Assembly (NCBI RefSeq): GCF_016598485.1
Contig: NZ_JAEMUW010000004.1
Span: forward strand, 124,001 to 188,000
Source of the DNA: Micromonospora coerulea
GTDB taxonomy: Bacteria; Actinomycetota; Actinomycetes; Mycobacteriales; Micromonosporaceae
DNA length: 64,000 nt
Direction: 5' to 3'
Shown here: one piece after another, positions 37,916-46,226 of the stretch
Numbering within the stretch: position 1 is the stretch's first letter
Layout of the letters: each line of letters begins with the position of its first letter
The notes under the pieces: generated by a model
Database searches by the model: none
What the model saw: the letters and a program-made list of their open reading frames with translations, nothing else
What the model was told of the DNA's origin: nothing
Translations under genes and position numbers: made by a program

Positions 37916-38341
37916 TCAGGGCCGGGCGGATGCCCTGACCTCAGTTTCAAACTGGCTTTCGTACGCGCCGTCAATCGGCCAAGATTTCAGGCTCTTAGGG
38001 GTGAACGTGCTAGTGATGCACCGCCCACCAATCGACGGATCAGCAGACACCAGGGATTCAAACTCCGCCGCTAGCTGGATTGCGTACGCCTCGCATTCGG
38101 CGGACGTGCCGCCGGCTGTCTGTACGGAGAAAATGACGGAGACAGCGAACGTTTCCGTACGGCTCCGGTTGGTCGCCCAATCGGCGGTGTCCCACCGGAC
38201 TTCCCCGACAACCGCCCACTTCCGTTCCGGGGACCGGGTGGGGAACCCGTAGGTAACCTGTACGTTGTCCAGCGTCGTAATTGCCATACCGTCCAGCAGG
38301 CCCTTAAGGGCCGTCTTGACTGCAACCGCCTTGGTACTCAC
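37916..38341 (-). CDS. tail terminator-like protein
   Basis: A 141-residue protein in the position of the tail terminator (gpU-like). The strand-helix pattern (VTYGFPTRSPERKWAVVGEV, later RTETFAVSVIFSVQTAGGTS) matches the family style. It overlaps the upstream gene by 4 nt. Confidence 0.7.
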   Translation of the reverse strand: MSTKAVAVKTALKGLLDGMAITTLDNVQVTYGFPTRSPERKWAVVGEVRWDTADWATNRSRTETFAVSVIFSVQTAGGTSAECEAYAIQLAAEFESLVSADPSIGGRCITSTFTPKSLKSWPIDGAYESQFETEVRASARP

Positions 38342-39150
38342 CCGAGGGAAACCCCCTCAATGAGCTTGAAGCGGAAGCCGTCAAGCACCGCGTCAACGGT
38401 CGGAATGCCAGTCTCGGAACCGGCACGCCCCGGGGTAGCCAGGGTGTAGGTGCCGCCGTCCGCCGGCTGAAAGCTGGTGGCTCTGTCCGGGATGCTGGAA
38501 CGTTCCTCCAACAGCAGCCACCGGGCGTAAAGCTTGGCCGCCCGGCTAATGCCTGTAGGCACTGACTGGAAGCCGTAGACAACCTCAATCCCGGTAGCGC
38601 CATCCGGCAGCTCTGGCATAAAGGCCAACGGGCCCACACGCTCAAACGCGAGGGAGGCCGCGGTGCCCCCTGTAGTGGTCACAGAGGCCACGTCAAGGAA
38701 GGGGAGTGGGTCGCCACACTCCGGAAGCTCAGAGAGGCTTAGAAAGGCCGTACGGGGCGTGAAGCTCCGGCCGGTAATCCGCTGAAACTCAGCTTCAACC
38801 ACTTCCCGGGTGAGGCGAACCTCAGCCGCCGGGTATCGGGCAACCGTCAGGTCTTCATCCGAGGCCCGTAGCTCCGGGATGGTGAAGACGTAGCCGCCGA
38901 CAACCTCCACCGTCTCCACGTCCACGGCGGTAGCCCCGCCGTCCCAACGAACCGTGTAAACGCCAGGGGTAAGCATCCCGGGGGAGTACGTGTAAACGCT
39001 CCCCGTCTTGGTGGCCGTCCCCGTAGCGGTGGAGCTGGTGGCACCAGCCCGGGTGATGGTCACAGTGACCGCCGCCGGGGTAAGGGCCGTCTCATCGTCA
39101 AGGAACGTGTGTGCCAGGTTGACCACCCGGCCGCTCAGGAATCGGCCCAC
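38338..39150 (-). CDS. head-to-tail adaptor with N-terminal Ig-like domain
   Basis: A 270-residue protein. The N-terminal 90 residues look like a beta-sandwich (HTFLDDETALTPAAVTVTIT, then VYTYSPGMLTPGVYTVRW), and the rest resembles gp6-like adaptors (EVVEAEFQRITGRSFTPRTA, AAKLYARWLLLEERSSIPDR). Two operators lie in the 5' part of the gene (38953 and 38989). Confidence 0.72.
   Translation of the reverse strand: MGRFLSGRVVNLAHTFLDDETALTPAAVTVTITRAGATSSTATGTATKTGSVYTYSPGMLTPGVYTVRWDGGATAVDVETVEVVGGYVFTIPELRASDEDLTVARYPAAEVRLTREVVEAEFQRITGRSFTPRTAFLSLSELPECGDPLPFLDVASVTTTGGTAASLAFERVGPLAFMPELPDGATGIEVVYGFQSVPTGISRAAKLYARWLLLEERSSIPDRATSFQPADGGTYTLATPGRAGSETGIPTVDAVLDGFRFKLIEGVSLG
38953..38962 (-). 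promoter_or_regulatory. operator/stoperator, first of a pair
   Basis: Exact CGTTTACACG in the late direction, 36 bp from a second copy at 38989. Confidence 0.62.
38989..38998 (-). promoter_or_regulatory. operator/stoperator, second of a pair
   Basis: Exact CGTTTACACG in the late direction. It is the closest pair of exact sites in the prophage. Confidence 0.62.
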
Positions 39151-39153
39151 GGC

Positions 39154-39363
39154 TTAGCCCTCCGTCTTACGGGGGCGTCCTGGCCGCTTCTCTGCCGTCT
39201 CCCGGTTGGGGGTAGCCCGGCCCACCACGTCATCAACCAGTTCCGCGTAACCGTCTCCCAATAGGGAGATGGCCGTTGCCTGCTCTAGCTCATGCTCAGT
39301 GCCGGCCGCCAGGTGAACGAAATTCACCCAACCCGGGACCGTGCGAATGATCCGAACCTTCAT
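39154..39363 (-). CDS. 69-aa hypothetical head protein
   Basis: Small protein between capsid and adaptor genes (KVRIIRTVPGWVNFVHLAAG, with a basic tail EKRPGRPRKTEG). ATG 39363 follows GGGAGGTGTCTTC. Position suggests a head or neck accessory role; not recognised. Confidence 0.68.
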   Translation of the reverse strand: MKVRIIRTVPGWVNFVHLAAGTEHELEQATAISLLGDGYAELVDDVVGRATPNRETAEKRPGRPRKTEG

Positions 39364-39400
39364 GAAGACACCTCCCGTTATCGTCGTTTAGGAAAAGGAA

Positions 39401-39427
39401 GGGGGCCCACCCCGAAAGGTGGGCCCC
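39401..39427 (-). terminator. terminator after the capsid gene
   Basis: GGGGCCCACC-TTTCGGG-GTGGGCCCC on the minus strand, followed by CTTCCTTTTCC. Partial termination here would favour capsid over downstream genes. Confidence 0.8.
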
Positions 39428-39442
39428 GGTCCTAGTTGCCTA

Positions 39443-40648
39443 TTAGGCGGTAACGGTCAGAGCCTTAACGCTGTTCAGGTCGAACAGGTCGCCCGAGCCG
39501 CGCCACATGACCTTGAAGGCCACAACGTCACGGTCGTAGCCGTACTCATCCGAGCGGGTGACCTTGAGGCCGTTAACCTGACGGATCAGGTACTTGGACG
39601 GGTCGCCGAACAGAACCGCCTTGGCCGAAGCGCCAACGATCGGAAGGTTCGGGTCAGTGAGAACCGGCTTGCCCCAGATGGTGTCCGGCTCGCCCGCCTG
39701 CACGCTCGGACGCCACATGTAGTTACCCGTGCCGTCAACAATCTTGGACAGGACCGGCACCGCAGCGTCGTTGAACATGTAAACGCCGTTCCGCCGGTAG
39801 GGGGCGGTAAGGCTGTACTGAAGGTCCAGCAGGTTAGCGAACGTGATACCCGCCAGGTTGGCAGCGTTGACGCCCGAGGTGGCCGCCCGGAAGGACCAGC
39901 CCGCCGGCTTGTTGGTGCCGTTGCCAAGCAGCAGGTCAGCAACAACCGCGTCCGCGACAGCCTCGCCAGCGTCCGCCGCCAGGATCGACAGAATCGGCAG
40001 GGCCGAGTCAGTCACGATTTCCTGAGTAGCCTCAACGATGACACCGTACTTATACGCGCCAATGTTGGTCTTGGTCCACGCCTGGTCACCCTTGGGGTAA
40101 GTACCCGGAGACTCAGACACCAGGGCCGCACCCGAAACCGGAGCGGTAGCCGGGTTGAGAGCGTTCTTGATCGGCCACTCCATGACCTCACCACCGGCGG
40201 TGGTCATCAGCCGGGCCCGGCCGAAGAACTGGCTACGGTTGCGCATAGCCTCAAGCACCTGAGAAACAAAGGTGGTCTGCTTGGTGTTACCCGCGTTACC
40301 GGCAGTACCAGTGGTGGCGGTACGGAGGTCGAAGTTGACCTCAGACACCTTGCCCAGAGCCAGTGAGCGAAGCTCCGCCGACTCGTCCCGGCCCTGGCCG
40401 CGCTGGTCACGGTTGCCAGCCAGGTTGGCCGCCCGAGCGTTCAGCTCCCGGTGCTCGACTTCCTGCTCAGCCGAACGGATGTGGCCCTCAGCCTCACGGC
40501 CAAGAGTGGCAATGTCAGTGTTGATCCGCTCGGAACGCTCGTCCCGGGCCGCGTCAGTCAGGGTGGCGTCACCCTGGACCGCGCGCAGCTCCGCAAACGC
40601 CCGCGCCCGCTTCTCAAGAGCAGCGTTAGCAAGCTCGATGTAGTCCAT
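39443..40648 (-). CDS. HK97-fold major capsid protein
   Basis: A 401-residue capsid protein. The first 110 residues are a charged coiled coil (ERSERINTDIATLGREAEGH), the scaffolding-like delta domain removed by the protease. The HK97 core follows (TKTNIGAYKYGVIVEATQEI, then VTDSALPILSILAADAGEAV; GAYKYGVIVEATQEIVTDS is typical). ATG 40648 follows GAAAGAGGTCTA. The protease gene precedes it. Confidence 0.95.
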   Translation of the reverse strand: MDYIELANAALEKRARAFAELRAVQGDATLTDAARDERSERINTDIATLGREAEGHIRSAEQEVEHRELNARAANLAGNRDQRGQGRDESAELRSLALGKVSEVNFDLRTATTGTAGNAGNTKQTTFVSQVLEAMRNRSQFFGRARLMTTAGGEVMEWPIKNALNPATAPVSGAALVSESPGTYPKGDQAWTKTNIGAYKYGVIVEATQEIVTDSALPILSILAADAGEAVADAVVADLLLGNGTNKPAGWSFRAATSGVNAANLAGITFANLLDLQYSLTAPYRRNGVYMFNDAAVPVLSKIVDGTGNYMWRPSVQAGEPDTIWGKPVLTDPNLPIVGASAKAVLFGDPSKYLIRQVNGLKVTRSDEYGYDRDVVAFKVMWRGSGDLFDLNSVKALTVTA

Positions 40649-40699
40649 TAGACCTCTTTCGGAAATGGGGAAGAACCCCGAATTTGGGCAAACAAAAAA

Positions 40700-40725
40700 C
40701 CCCGAGCCGTGTAAACGGCCGGGGT
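40700..40725 (-). terminator. terminator with an operator in its loop
   Basis: On the minus strand CCCCG-GCCG-TTTACA-CGGC-TCGGGG followed by TTTTTTG: a T-run intrinsic terminator between protease and capsid genes. The loop and upper stem are the exact operator CGTTTACACG (40708-40717). Confidence 0.82.
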
Positions 40726-40740
40726 TGTGCGGCGGGGTTC

Positions 40741-41361
40741 TTACCCGCGCAGATTCAGCAGGCGCATGAACGCGCCAATTTGCAGGTTGTCATCCTGCGT
40801 GAGAATCGGCTTAACCTGGCGAACGTCGGAAACAAGGGCAGCCGCATAGTCAATTGCGCGCTTGTCAACCTTGCTCTCACTCGACAGATAGGCCGGGTAG
40901 GTCACCGGGGAAACGTCAAACAGCGACATAGCCCGGATGGTGCGCAACGGGAAATCGTCCTCATCCCGCGTCCAGCTCTCGCCCTTGGGCATGACCTGGA
41001 AACCAAAGGACGACTGAGTAACGTCTCCCCGCTCAAGGGAAATGAGCAGGTCCCGCACGTAGCTCTGCCGCTCGTCCGCGTCAATCTCGTACTCAAGGCC
41101 CGTGGAGTCCTCGGCCAGACGGAGCGTGCCCGCCTTGTTTCGGCCAAGGATCAGATTTGCGTCATGGTTGACAAGGGCCCGGATGTCGTCACGCTCAATC
41201 GCGTCCTTGCCGGCACCCTCAAGGATTGTTTCCTTGAAGCCGCCCAAATCCTGGCTACGCGCATTGAACTTGTAGGCGTAGCCGGCAATGACAATCCGAC
41301 CCTCCCCGGCGGACCGGGTTTCAACCTCTGACGGGAGTACGCGCCGCTCAATCACTGGCAC
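40741..41361 (-). CDS. prohead protease (HK97 family)
   Basis: A 206-residue serine protease that matures the prohead. It shows IVIAGYAYKFNARSQDLGGF, the catalytic His in RALVNHDANLILGRNKAGTL, and the Ser in QSSFGFQVMPKGESW followed by LFDVSPVTYPAY. GTG 41361 follows GAGGGGACTA; GTG 41355 is a close alternative. It overlaps the portal stop. Confidence 0.93.
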   Translation of the reverse strand: MPVIERRVLPSEVETRSAGEGRIVIAGYAYKFNARSQDLGGFKETILEGAGKDAIERDDIRALVNHDANLILGRNKAGTLRLAEDSTGLEYEIDADERQSYVRDLLISLERGDVTQSSFGFQVMPKGESWTRDEDDFPLRTIRAMSLFDVSPVTYPAYLSSESKVDKRAIDYAAALVSDVRQVKPILTQDDNLQIGAFMRLLNLRG

Positions 41362-42610
41362 TAGTCCCCTCACTGTTGTTGTCTGCCGGAGGTTTTTCCT
41401 CCGGCGGGGTTTCCGCCGGCTTGGGGGCCGGAGCGGGCTTGACCTTTTCCGCACCCACCGGGGTTACGTTCATTGGCCGAACGTGCGTCTTGCCCTTGCC
41501 GCCCGGGATTGGCTCCATGTCTTCCAGGGCCCGCACCTCATCAAGCGACATAATCCCGTTGTTGACTGCCGACACGTACGCGGCGAATCGTTCAGCCGTC
41601 TTGGCCCTCAGTCGGGCGTCAACGTTGAATTTCACGTACTGGCCGTTAGGCAGCAATCCGGAAATGGCCTGCTCTAGCCGGGTAAGCCAGGGAATCAGGG
41701 TGTAGTCAACAAAGAACTTGTTCTGTTCCTCAACACCCGTGCCCCAAGAGCTGGTTACCGTAGGGTCGATAAGGTGCGGAGGCACCCGGTAGACCTGAGC
41801 AATTTGGATGTTCTGGAAACGTCGCGTTTCCAAGAACTGTGCTTGCTCCGGGGTGATGGAAATTGATTTCCAGGCCGCGCCGCCCGTGAGGATGCCCACC
41901 GCGTGGCTGTTCTTGATGCCCGCGTGGCTTTTCTTCATCATCTTTGCCAGCACGGCAACCTCACCCGGCTTGGGGGTGCCCGGGTGCTCAATGACGCCTG
42001 ACATGGTGGTGCCCTGGCTAAAGAACCGGGCCCCGAATTCCTCCGCCGCAAGCCCGAGGCCGATAGCCTCGCGTGCGTGGTCGATTACCGACAGGCCCTT
42101 ACGCTGACCGGGAACCGTGAAGGCAGGAATGTGGAGAATTTCCTTATCGGAAAACTCAACATCACCCACCCGGTACAGGGGCACGGCGGAGTCTTCATCA
42201 ATCGCCACCGCCAGGGGGTCAACCGCGTAAACGCTGATGATCTGCCCGGAGCTATCCCGCACCGTGCGGATGTAGGCGTTACCGTTCTCCCCCAGGAGGG
42301 AAATCATGACCTTGTGCCAGAACGTGTACGGGGTTTCAAACGGGTTCGGCTTGGTGAGCCACACCGGGTTGTCTAGCTGTTCCCGCTTGCCCTTGTTCTT
42401 GATGCGCCGGTACGTGTCGATGGGCAGGGAGGCAATGCCGTCAGCAATCAAGCTCTGACAGGACCAGACCGCAACCAGCGTTCTAGCGGACTGAGGGGAC
42501 ACCTCAACGCCCGAACCGCTAGCCCGGGTAGACCGCTCAACGTCCCGGTCCCAAACCGCGCTAGGCCCGCTCAGGGCCGCCCGCGTTTCGATCCGTTTAA
42601 ACAGGCTCAC
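41348..42610 (-). CDS. portal protein
   Basis: A 420-residue HK97-family portal. Recognisable segments are WSCQSLIADGIASLPIDTYR, PFETPYTFWHKVMISLLGEN, AREAIGLGLAAEEFGARFFS and VPPHLIDPTVTSSWGTGVEE. The C-terminus is Pro/Glu-rich. GTG 42610 overlaps the membrane-protein stop; an operator-like CGTTTAAACA (42594-42603) lies in its first codons. Confidence 0.95.
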   Translation of the reverse strand: MSLFKRIETRAALSGPSAVWDRDVERSTRASGSGVEVSPQSARTLVAVWSCQSLIADGIASLPIDTYRRIKNKGKREQLDNPVWLTKPNPFETPYTFWHKVMISLLGENGNAYIRTVRDSSGQIISVYAVDPLAVAIDEDSAVPLYRVGDVEFSDKEILHIPAFTVPGQRKGLSVIDHAREAIGLGLAAEEFGARFFSQGTTMSGVIEHPGTPKPGEVAVLAKMMKKSHAGIKNSHAVGILTGGAAWKSISITPEQAQFLETRRFQNIQIAQVYRVPPHLIDPTVTSSWGTGVEEQNKFFVDYTLIPWLTRLEQAISGLLPNGQYVKFNVDARLRAKTAERFAAYVSAVNNGIMSLDEVRALEDMEPIPGGKGKTHVRPMNVTPVGAEKVKPAPAPKPAETPPEEKPPADNNSEGTSASD

Positions 42611-42810
42611 TCGTCAACCGCCCAACCGACCAGGCAGAGGAAGGCACCCAAGAGGAACAGCCCGAGCCACAGCGCCAGGACGAAACCGCCGGCCGCAAAA
42701 ACGGCCAAACCGGCAACCTGTAGCCCGGAAGCCTGGTGGCCCTTGACCGCGTTAATCGTCGTCAGCGCCCCACGCTTCAAGGTATTCCGCCAGTGCGTCA
42801 TTCTCTTCAT
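42607..42810 (-). CDS. 67-aa membrane protein between terminase and portal
   Basis: A basic N-terminus (MKRMTHWRNTLKRGALTTIN), then two hydrophobic segments (LQVAGLAVFAAGGFVLALWL and GLFLLGAFLCLVGWAV). It starts inside the terminase gene (59-nt overlap) and its stop overlaps the portal start. Function unknown. Confidence 0.65.
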   Translation of the reverse strand: MKRMTHWRNTLKRGALTTINAVKGHQASGLQVAGLAVFAAGGFVLALWLGLFLLGAFLCLVGWAVDE

Positions 42811-44485
42811 CCGTCATGCCCTCCCCTCCGTCGTAGTTTTGGAAATCAATAAAGGAAACCTGCGCTTCCGCCTCAAGCGGAATGGCGGCACAAAACAGGG
42901 CGGTAGCCAGAGCGGCTATGCCGTCGATTTTTTCGCCAGACTTTTTCTTTGACGGCTTCATTAGGCCGTCACCCGTAACCTCAAGCTCAACGTTGTCCGC
43001 CATCCAGCGGAGAACGGGGTTACCGCCGTGGTAAAGCTGACGCTCCGCTAGTCCCGCCTCAATCGCCTTGCACGGGTCGTTTAGACGGGGTGCCGTTTGA
43101 GGCACCTTGACCGTGAGCTGTCCCCTGTCCTCAAGTAGCCCGATGAGGTGGGTTGCGTTCCACGGGTCGTAACCGACCAGGCGAATACGGAACGTCTCAG
43201 CGTCCCGGGTGATGTGTTCCAGGATGACGCTGTAATCCGTCGTGACGCCCTCTGTGACCGTAAGAACGCCGTCCCGCTCCCATACCTCCATCCGGTCCCG
43301 CATGTTGCTACGGGCCGTTACAGCGGGCCGAGGAACGAAGAAATGCGGAAGCGCCGTGAAGCCGTCCGCCTCCGGATCGGTAGGCGAACCCTTGAACAGC
43401 AACAGCCAGGCCGTGAAGTCTTGCGTTGAAGCAAGGTCCAGGGCCCCGAAGCATTCCCGGCCCTTGAGCTGGTCCCGTGTAAACGTCTGGGAGCCGTTGG
43501 CGTCCCAAACGCTCATGTCTAGCCACCGCTCCGCCTGGCTAACCCACTGGTTGAGGCGGAACACCCGGAAGGCGTTCTGAGCTGAGGGCTTTTCGGCAGC
43601 TTCCTTAGCCTCCGCCCGGAGGTTGTTGATGTTCAGGAAGTCACCAAGGGCAGGGTTGGCGAAATACCAGCCAGTGCCCCGAGGATTCTCGGGGGAGGGC
43701 GGTAGCCCCTCGTCCTGCCAATCAGCGTCCCGGGGGACACCCCGGATGAACACGAACCGGGAAGGGTCCGTGTCCGGCGTATCAAGCAGCCGGAGGCCGT
43801 ACTCATGCTCCGCCAGGGCGAAAGCCGCCGTGGTGTACGCGGCTGTAGTGGCCGCGATCAACAGGGGAGCCGCACGGGTACCGAAACCCTGCCGCAAGCT
43901 GTCCCATAGGTGCCGGTCCCGTTGGGTCAGCACCTCATCAAACAGAACGGCTGACGGGTTGGTGCCGAGAGCGCCGGCAGCGTCACCGGGGAGCACCTGG
44001 TAAAAGCTGTTCGTCCGGGCGTACACCAGCCGCTTTTTGGAGTCGATGATTTCGACGTGTTTAGCTAGCGCCGGCTGTAGCTCCACCATCCGCTTAGCGG
44101 TGTTGTAAACCAGGGAAGCTTGGTCCCGGTCAGCGGCTACGGAGTAGACCTCCGCCGACTCTTCACCATCAGCTATGAGGTGATAGAGGGCCAGGGCGGA
44201 AAGAACCTCAGACTTGCCGTTCTTGCGGGCCATCTCAAGCCACGCAATCCGGAACTGCCTAACGTATTCGTCGTACTGGTCGTCATACGCAACGGTCCCG
44301 TAGAGGGGCCGGATGATTTCGTCTTTCTGCCACGGGGCCAGGATGAACGGGGCCCCGGCATGCCGTCCCTTGGTGTGGACGATGAACCGCTCAATAAAGT
44401 TGATGGCCCGCTCAGCGCGCGTGGAGTCATACCGGAAGATGCCCGGGGCCGGATCAGCCGGCCCGTACGGGGAGATTGGAAACAA
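42752..44485 (-). CDS. terminase large subunit
   Basis: A 577-residue DNA-packaging motor. The ATPase has a Walker A-like LEMARKNGKSE and Walker B VLFDEVLT, the nuclease part the GALDLASTQDFTAWLLLF and DYSVILEHI...VGYDPWNATHLI segments, and the late GEKIDGIAALATALFCA block is typical of TerL. TTG 44485 was chosen because GGGGAGG lies 4 nt upstream. A rightward promoter lies immediately upstream of it. It is separated from the small subunit by a rightward gene and a tRNA. Confidence 0.95.
   Translation of the reverse strand: MFPISPYGPADPAPGIFRYDSTRAERAINFIERFIVHTKGRHAGAPFILAPWQKDEIIRPLYGTVAYDDQYDEYVRQFRIAWLEMARKNGKSEVLSALALYHLIADGEESAEVYSVAADRDQASLVYNTAKRMVELQPALAKHVEIIDSKKRLVYARTNSFYQVLPGDAAGALGTNPSAVLFDEVLTQRDRHLWDSLRQGFGTRAAPLLIAATTAAYTTAAFALAEHEYGLRLLDTPDTDPSRFVFIRGVPRDADWQDEGLPPSPENPRGTGWYFANPALGDFLNINNLRAEAKEAAEKPSAQNAFRVFRLNQWVSQAERWLDMSVWDANGSQTFTRDQLKGRECFGALDLASTQDFTAWLLLFKGSPTDPEADGFTALPHFFVPRPAVTARSNMRDRMEVWERDGVLTVTEGVTTDYSVILEHITRDAETFRIRLVGYDPWNATHLIGLLEDRGQLTVKVPQTAPRLNDPCKAIEAGLAERQLYHGGNPVLRWMADNVELEVTGDGLMKPSKKKSGEKIDGIAALATALFCAAIPLEAEAQVSFIDFQNYDGGEGMTDEENDALAEYLEAWGADDD
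43476..43485 (-). promoter_or_regulatory. operator/stoperator (in terminase gene)
   Basis: Exact CGTTTACACG in the late direction. A weaker match (CGTTTAGACG) lies at 43078. Confidence 0.6.
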
Positions 44486-44499
44486 GGCACCTCCCCGGG

Positions 44500-44545
44500 T
44501 TGACAAACTTTCCAGACCTAAGCTATCGTTTACACGTCAGCAGGG
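44500..44545 (+). promoter_or_regulatory. rightward cassette promoter inside the late arm
   Basis: TTGACA (44500-44505), 18 bp, TATCGT (44524-44529), operator CGTTTACACG (44527-44536) over the start point, leader GTCAGCAGGG from 44536. Transcription runs against the late operon. Confidence 0.83.
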
Positions 44546-44573
44546 AACGTTGAAAATTACAGAGAGGGAAACG

Positions 44574-44852
44574 ATGATCCAGCTTGAGGCTCACATCTGC
44601 GACCAGCGCCGGAGCTACCGGGTTACGTTCGCCACGGAAGCTCAGGCCATCCAGTTTGTGCAGGCTCGTAGCTCCACCCACGTTGTCACCGAGATTGAGG
44701 AAGACGGCGGTTTTGATTACGACGCTTACCCCAAGCTTTGTGACCTGCTCTACCCGACGTGCGAACACGGTATGACCGGAGCTTGCTACGGGAGCCAGCA
44801 CTACTACTTTGATGAAGAGGAGCAGGCCCGAGGCATGCTCAACGGCTACTGA
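44574..44852 (+). CDS. 92-aa rightward cassette gene (moron) between terminase genes
   Basis: Not recognised. An acidic protein with a strand-rich start (QLEAHICDQRRSYRVTFATE) and a Cys/Tyr-rich second half (LCDLLYPTCEHGMTGACYGS). ATG 44574 follows AGAGAGGGAAACG. It has its own repressible promoter and terminator and is read against the surrounding late genes, the defining layout of a moron. Possible function in the lysogen; none can be assigned. Confidence 0.8.
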   Translation: MIQLEAHICDQRRSYRVTFATEAQAIQFVQARSSTHVVTEIEEDGGFDYDAYPKLCDLLYPTCEHGMTGACYGSQHYYFDEEEQARGMLNGY

Positions 44853-44867
44853 GCCGTGTAAACCCGA

Positions 44868-44895
44868 GGGGGCCCCGATAGGGGGCCCCCTTTTT
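44868..44895 (+). terminator. cassette terminator
   Basis: GGGGGCCCC-GATA-GGGGGCCCCC followed by TTTTT, ending 2 nt before the tRNA-Asn 3' end. A near-operator CGTGTAAACC (44855-44864) precedes it. Confidence 0.9.
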
Positions 44896-44896
44896 G

Positions 44897-44969
44897 CTTG
44901 CCCGGGTGGACTCGAACCACCAACCAACGGCTTAACAGGCCGTCACTCTGCCGATTGAGCTACAGGCAA
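44897..44969 (-). tRNA. tRNA-Asn (GTT anticodon)
   Basis: A 73-nt cloverleaf on the minus strand: acceptor stem TTGCCTG/CGGGCAA, D arm from GCTC, anticodon stem ACGGC/GCCGT with loop CTGTTAA (anticodon GTT) and T loop TTCGAGT. CCA is not encoded. It lies between the two terminase genes and would be transcribed with the late operon. Confidence 0.93.
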
Positions 44970-45143
44970 CCACGCCGGCCGCGCGCTACGTCACTCCGCT
45001 ACGCATGCACCGCCGGCATCTAGCCCGGTTCTACCCGGGCCAGGAAGTTTCAGGACGGCCGGGGAGCTGATGGCTCAACCCGCTTGCGTCCCGGGGCACT
45101 CACCCCCACGGGAACCGTCCGCCCCATCCCAAGGGCAACTTAA

Positions 45144-45190
45144 AGGGCGGGGGGGTCACAGCGTCAATCGCCCGTGACCGCCACCCCGCC
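45144..45190 (-). terminator. hairpin after the small terminase gene
   Basis: Inverted repeat GGCGGGGTGGCGGTCAC / GTGACCCCCCCGCC on the minus strand, followed by CTTTAAG. The 170 bp between here and the tRNA hold no recognisable gene. Confidence 0.65.
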
Positions 45191-45194
45191 CGGC

Positions 45195-45650
45195 TTACAG
45201 CGCGCCTAGCGCCTGGTCTAGTTCATCCTCACCAGTGTCGGCAGAGCCAATCCCGAGGTTCTGTCGATCCTTGGGAGTGAAGCCGAAACGCTGGCCGTAG
45301 CTCAGCATGATTGCCGCAGCATCCTTCATGATCTGAGCGGCAGGATTCTTGACGTAACCGCCATCCCGCCCCATGACCAATGGGCCGTGTTCCTCTAACG
45401 CCAACCGAGCATCATTGAATGATGCCCAGGCGGAACAGTAAACGACTAGTGCCGCGTGGTCCACGCTCTCAATGTGGCCCACCTTTTCAAGATAGGTGGT
45501 AATCCGCGACCATTCCGCGAATGCCTCCCCCTTGAGGTCAGCCGGGGGGCGTGGCCGCCCCGTCTTTGACTTAGCCGGGGTGTTCTGCTTTTCGTTGGAG
45601 GGGTTGCCGTGAAGTAGCTTCAACTCCGGGGGCTTTCTGTCCCTTGCCAC
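45195..45650 (-). CDS. terminase small subunit (P27 family)
   Basis: A 151-residue protein. KPPELKLLHGNPSNEKQNTP is typical of P27-like small terminases, followed by a helical DNA-recognition region (FAEWSRITTYLEKVGHIESV, then DHAALVVYCSAWASFNDARL) and the C-terminal YGQRFGFTPKDRQNLG. GTG 45650 follows AGGAGGGGGGATACC. It marks the packaging end of the genome. Confidence 0.9.
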   Translation of the reverse strand: MARDRKPPELKLLHGNPSNEKQNTPAKSKTGRPRPPADLKGEAFAEWSRITTYLEKVGHIESVDHAALVVYCSAWASFNDARLALEEHGPLVMGRDGGYVKNPAAQIMKDAAAIMLSYGQRFGFTPKDRQNLGIGSADTGEDELDQALGAL

Positions 45651-45687
45651 GGTATCCCCCCTCCTATGCATTCCTGATGTATAAGTA

Positions 45688-45707
45688 TTCCGCATGATTA
45701 TGCGGAA
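45688..45707. promoter_or_regulatory. inverted repeat at the late promoter
   Basis: Perfect 8-bp arms TTCCGCAT-GATT-ATGCGGAA. On the minus strand it lies directly upstream of TATACA, a likely -10 for the late operon, about 35 nt before the small terminase start. The site differs from the CGTTTACACG operator, so it may bind a different regulator, such as a late activator. Confidence 0.6.
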
Positions 45708-45901
45708 CCTCGGATTATCTGTGCTTACTTACCGTGAATTCCCACATACTTAGCTGAATCCCAGGCACACAAGTTTTCCTAAGGACATGGGTTCCAGGAA
45801 GGGAGGCCGGGAAGTTTTGACTCCCCCCTCCCCCTATGGGGGGATTGGCAGTGCATACCTATGCATAACCTGAGCAGGCAAAATGTTTAAACCCTGTATG
45901 G

Positions 45902-46207
45902 TTATGCGGAGCGATTGCCCCTGCCACTGTTGCATGCCTTGTGCGCTGGCTTGAGGTTGCTTAGGTCATTGGTACCACCCCTGCTAAGGGGTGTTACATG
46001 GTCTGCTGTGTTAGCACCATACCTACCACACAACCAGCATCTATCATCCTCAGCTAACAGGGTTACTCTATTACGCTGATACTCAGCGTCATAACCCCTC
46101 TGCTGTCTACTAAGTGTGTGGTTACGCTTAGGCTTATGCTTAGTGCATCTACTACCTACACCAAGGGGGATGAGGGTTCTACAGATAGAGCAGGTGTTAA
46201 AGCTCAT
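45902..46207 (-). CDS. HNH endonuclease
   Basis: A 101-residue HNH nuclease. An N-terminal zinc cluster (CSICRTLIPLGVGSRC) precedes CWLCGRYGANTADHVTPLSRGGTNDLSNLKPAHKACN, the full HNH motif. HNH proteins beside terminases take part in cos cleavage in HK97-like phages. Base composition is clearly more AT-rich than the rest of the phage (many ACT, TTA and CTA codons), suggesting separate acquisition. Confidence 0.9.
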   Translation of the reverse strand: MSFNTCSICRTLIPLGVGSRCTKHKPKRNHTLSRQQRGYDAEYQRNRVTLLAEDDRCWLCGRYGANTADHVTPLSRGGTNDLSNLKPAHKACNSGRGNRSA

Positions 46208-46226
46208 TCCCTGCCCCTCTATAGTA

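Noticed and set aside
45902-46207. HNH gene as a homing endonuclease inside a broken gene
   Set aside because: No interrupted reading frame flanks it; the position beside the terminase fits a packaging-associated HNH.
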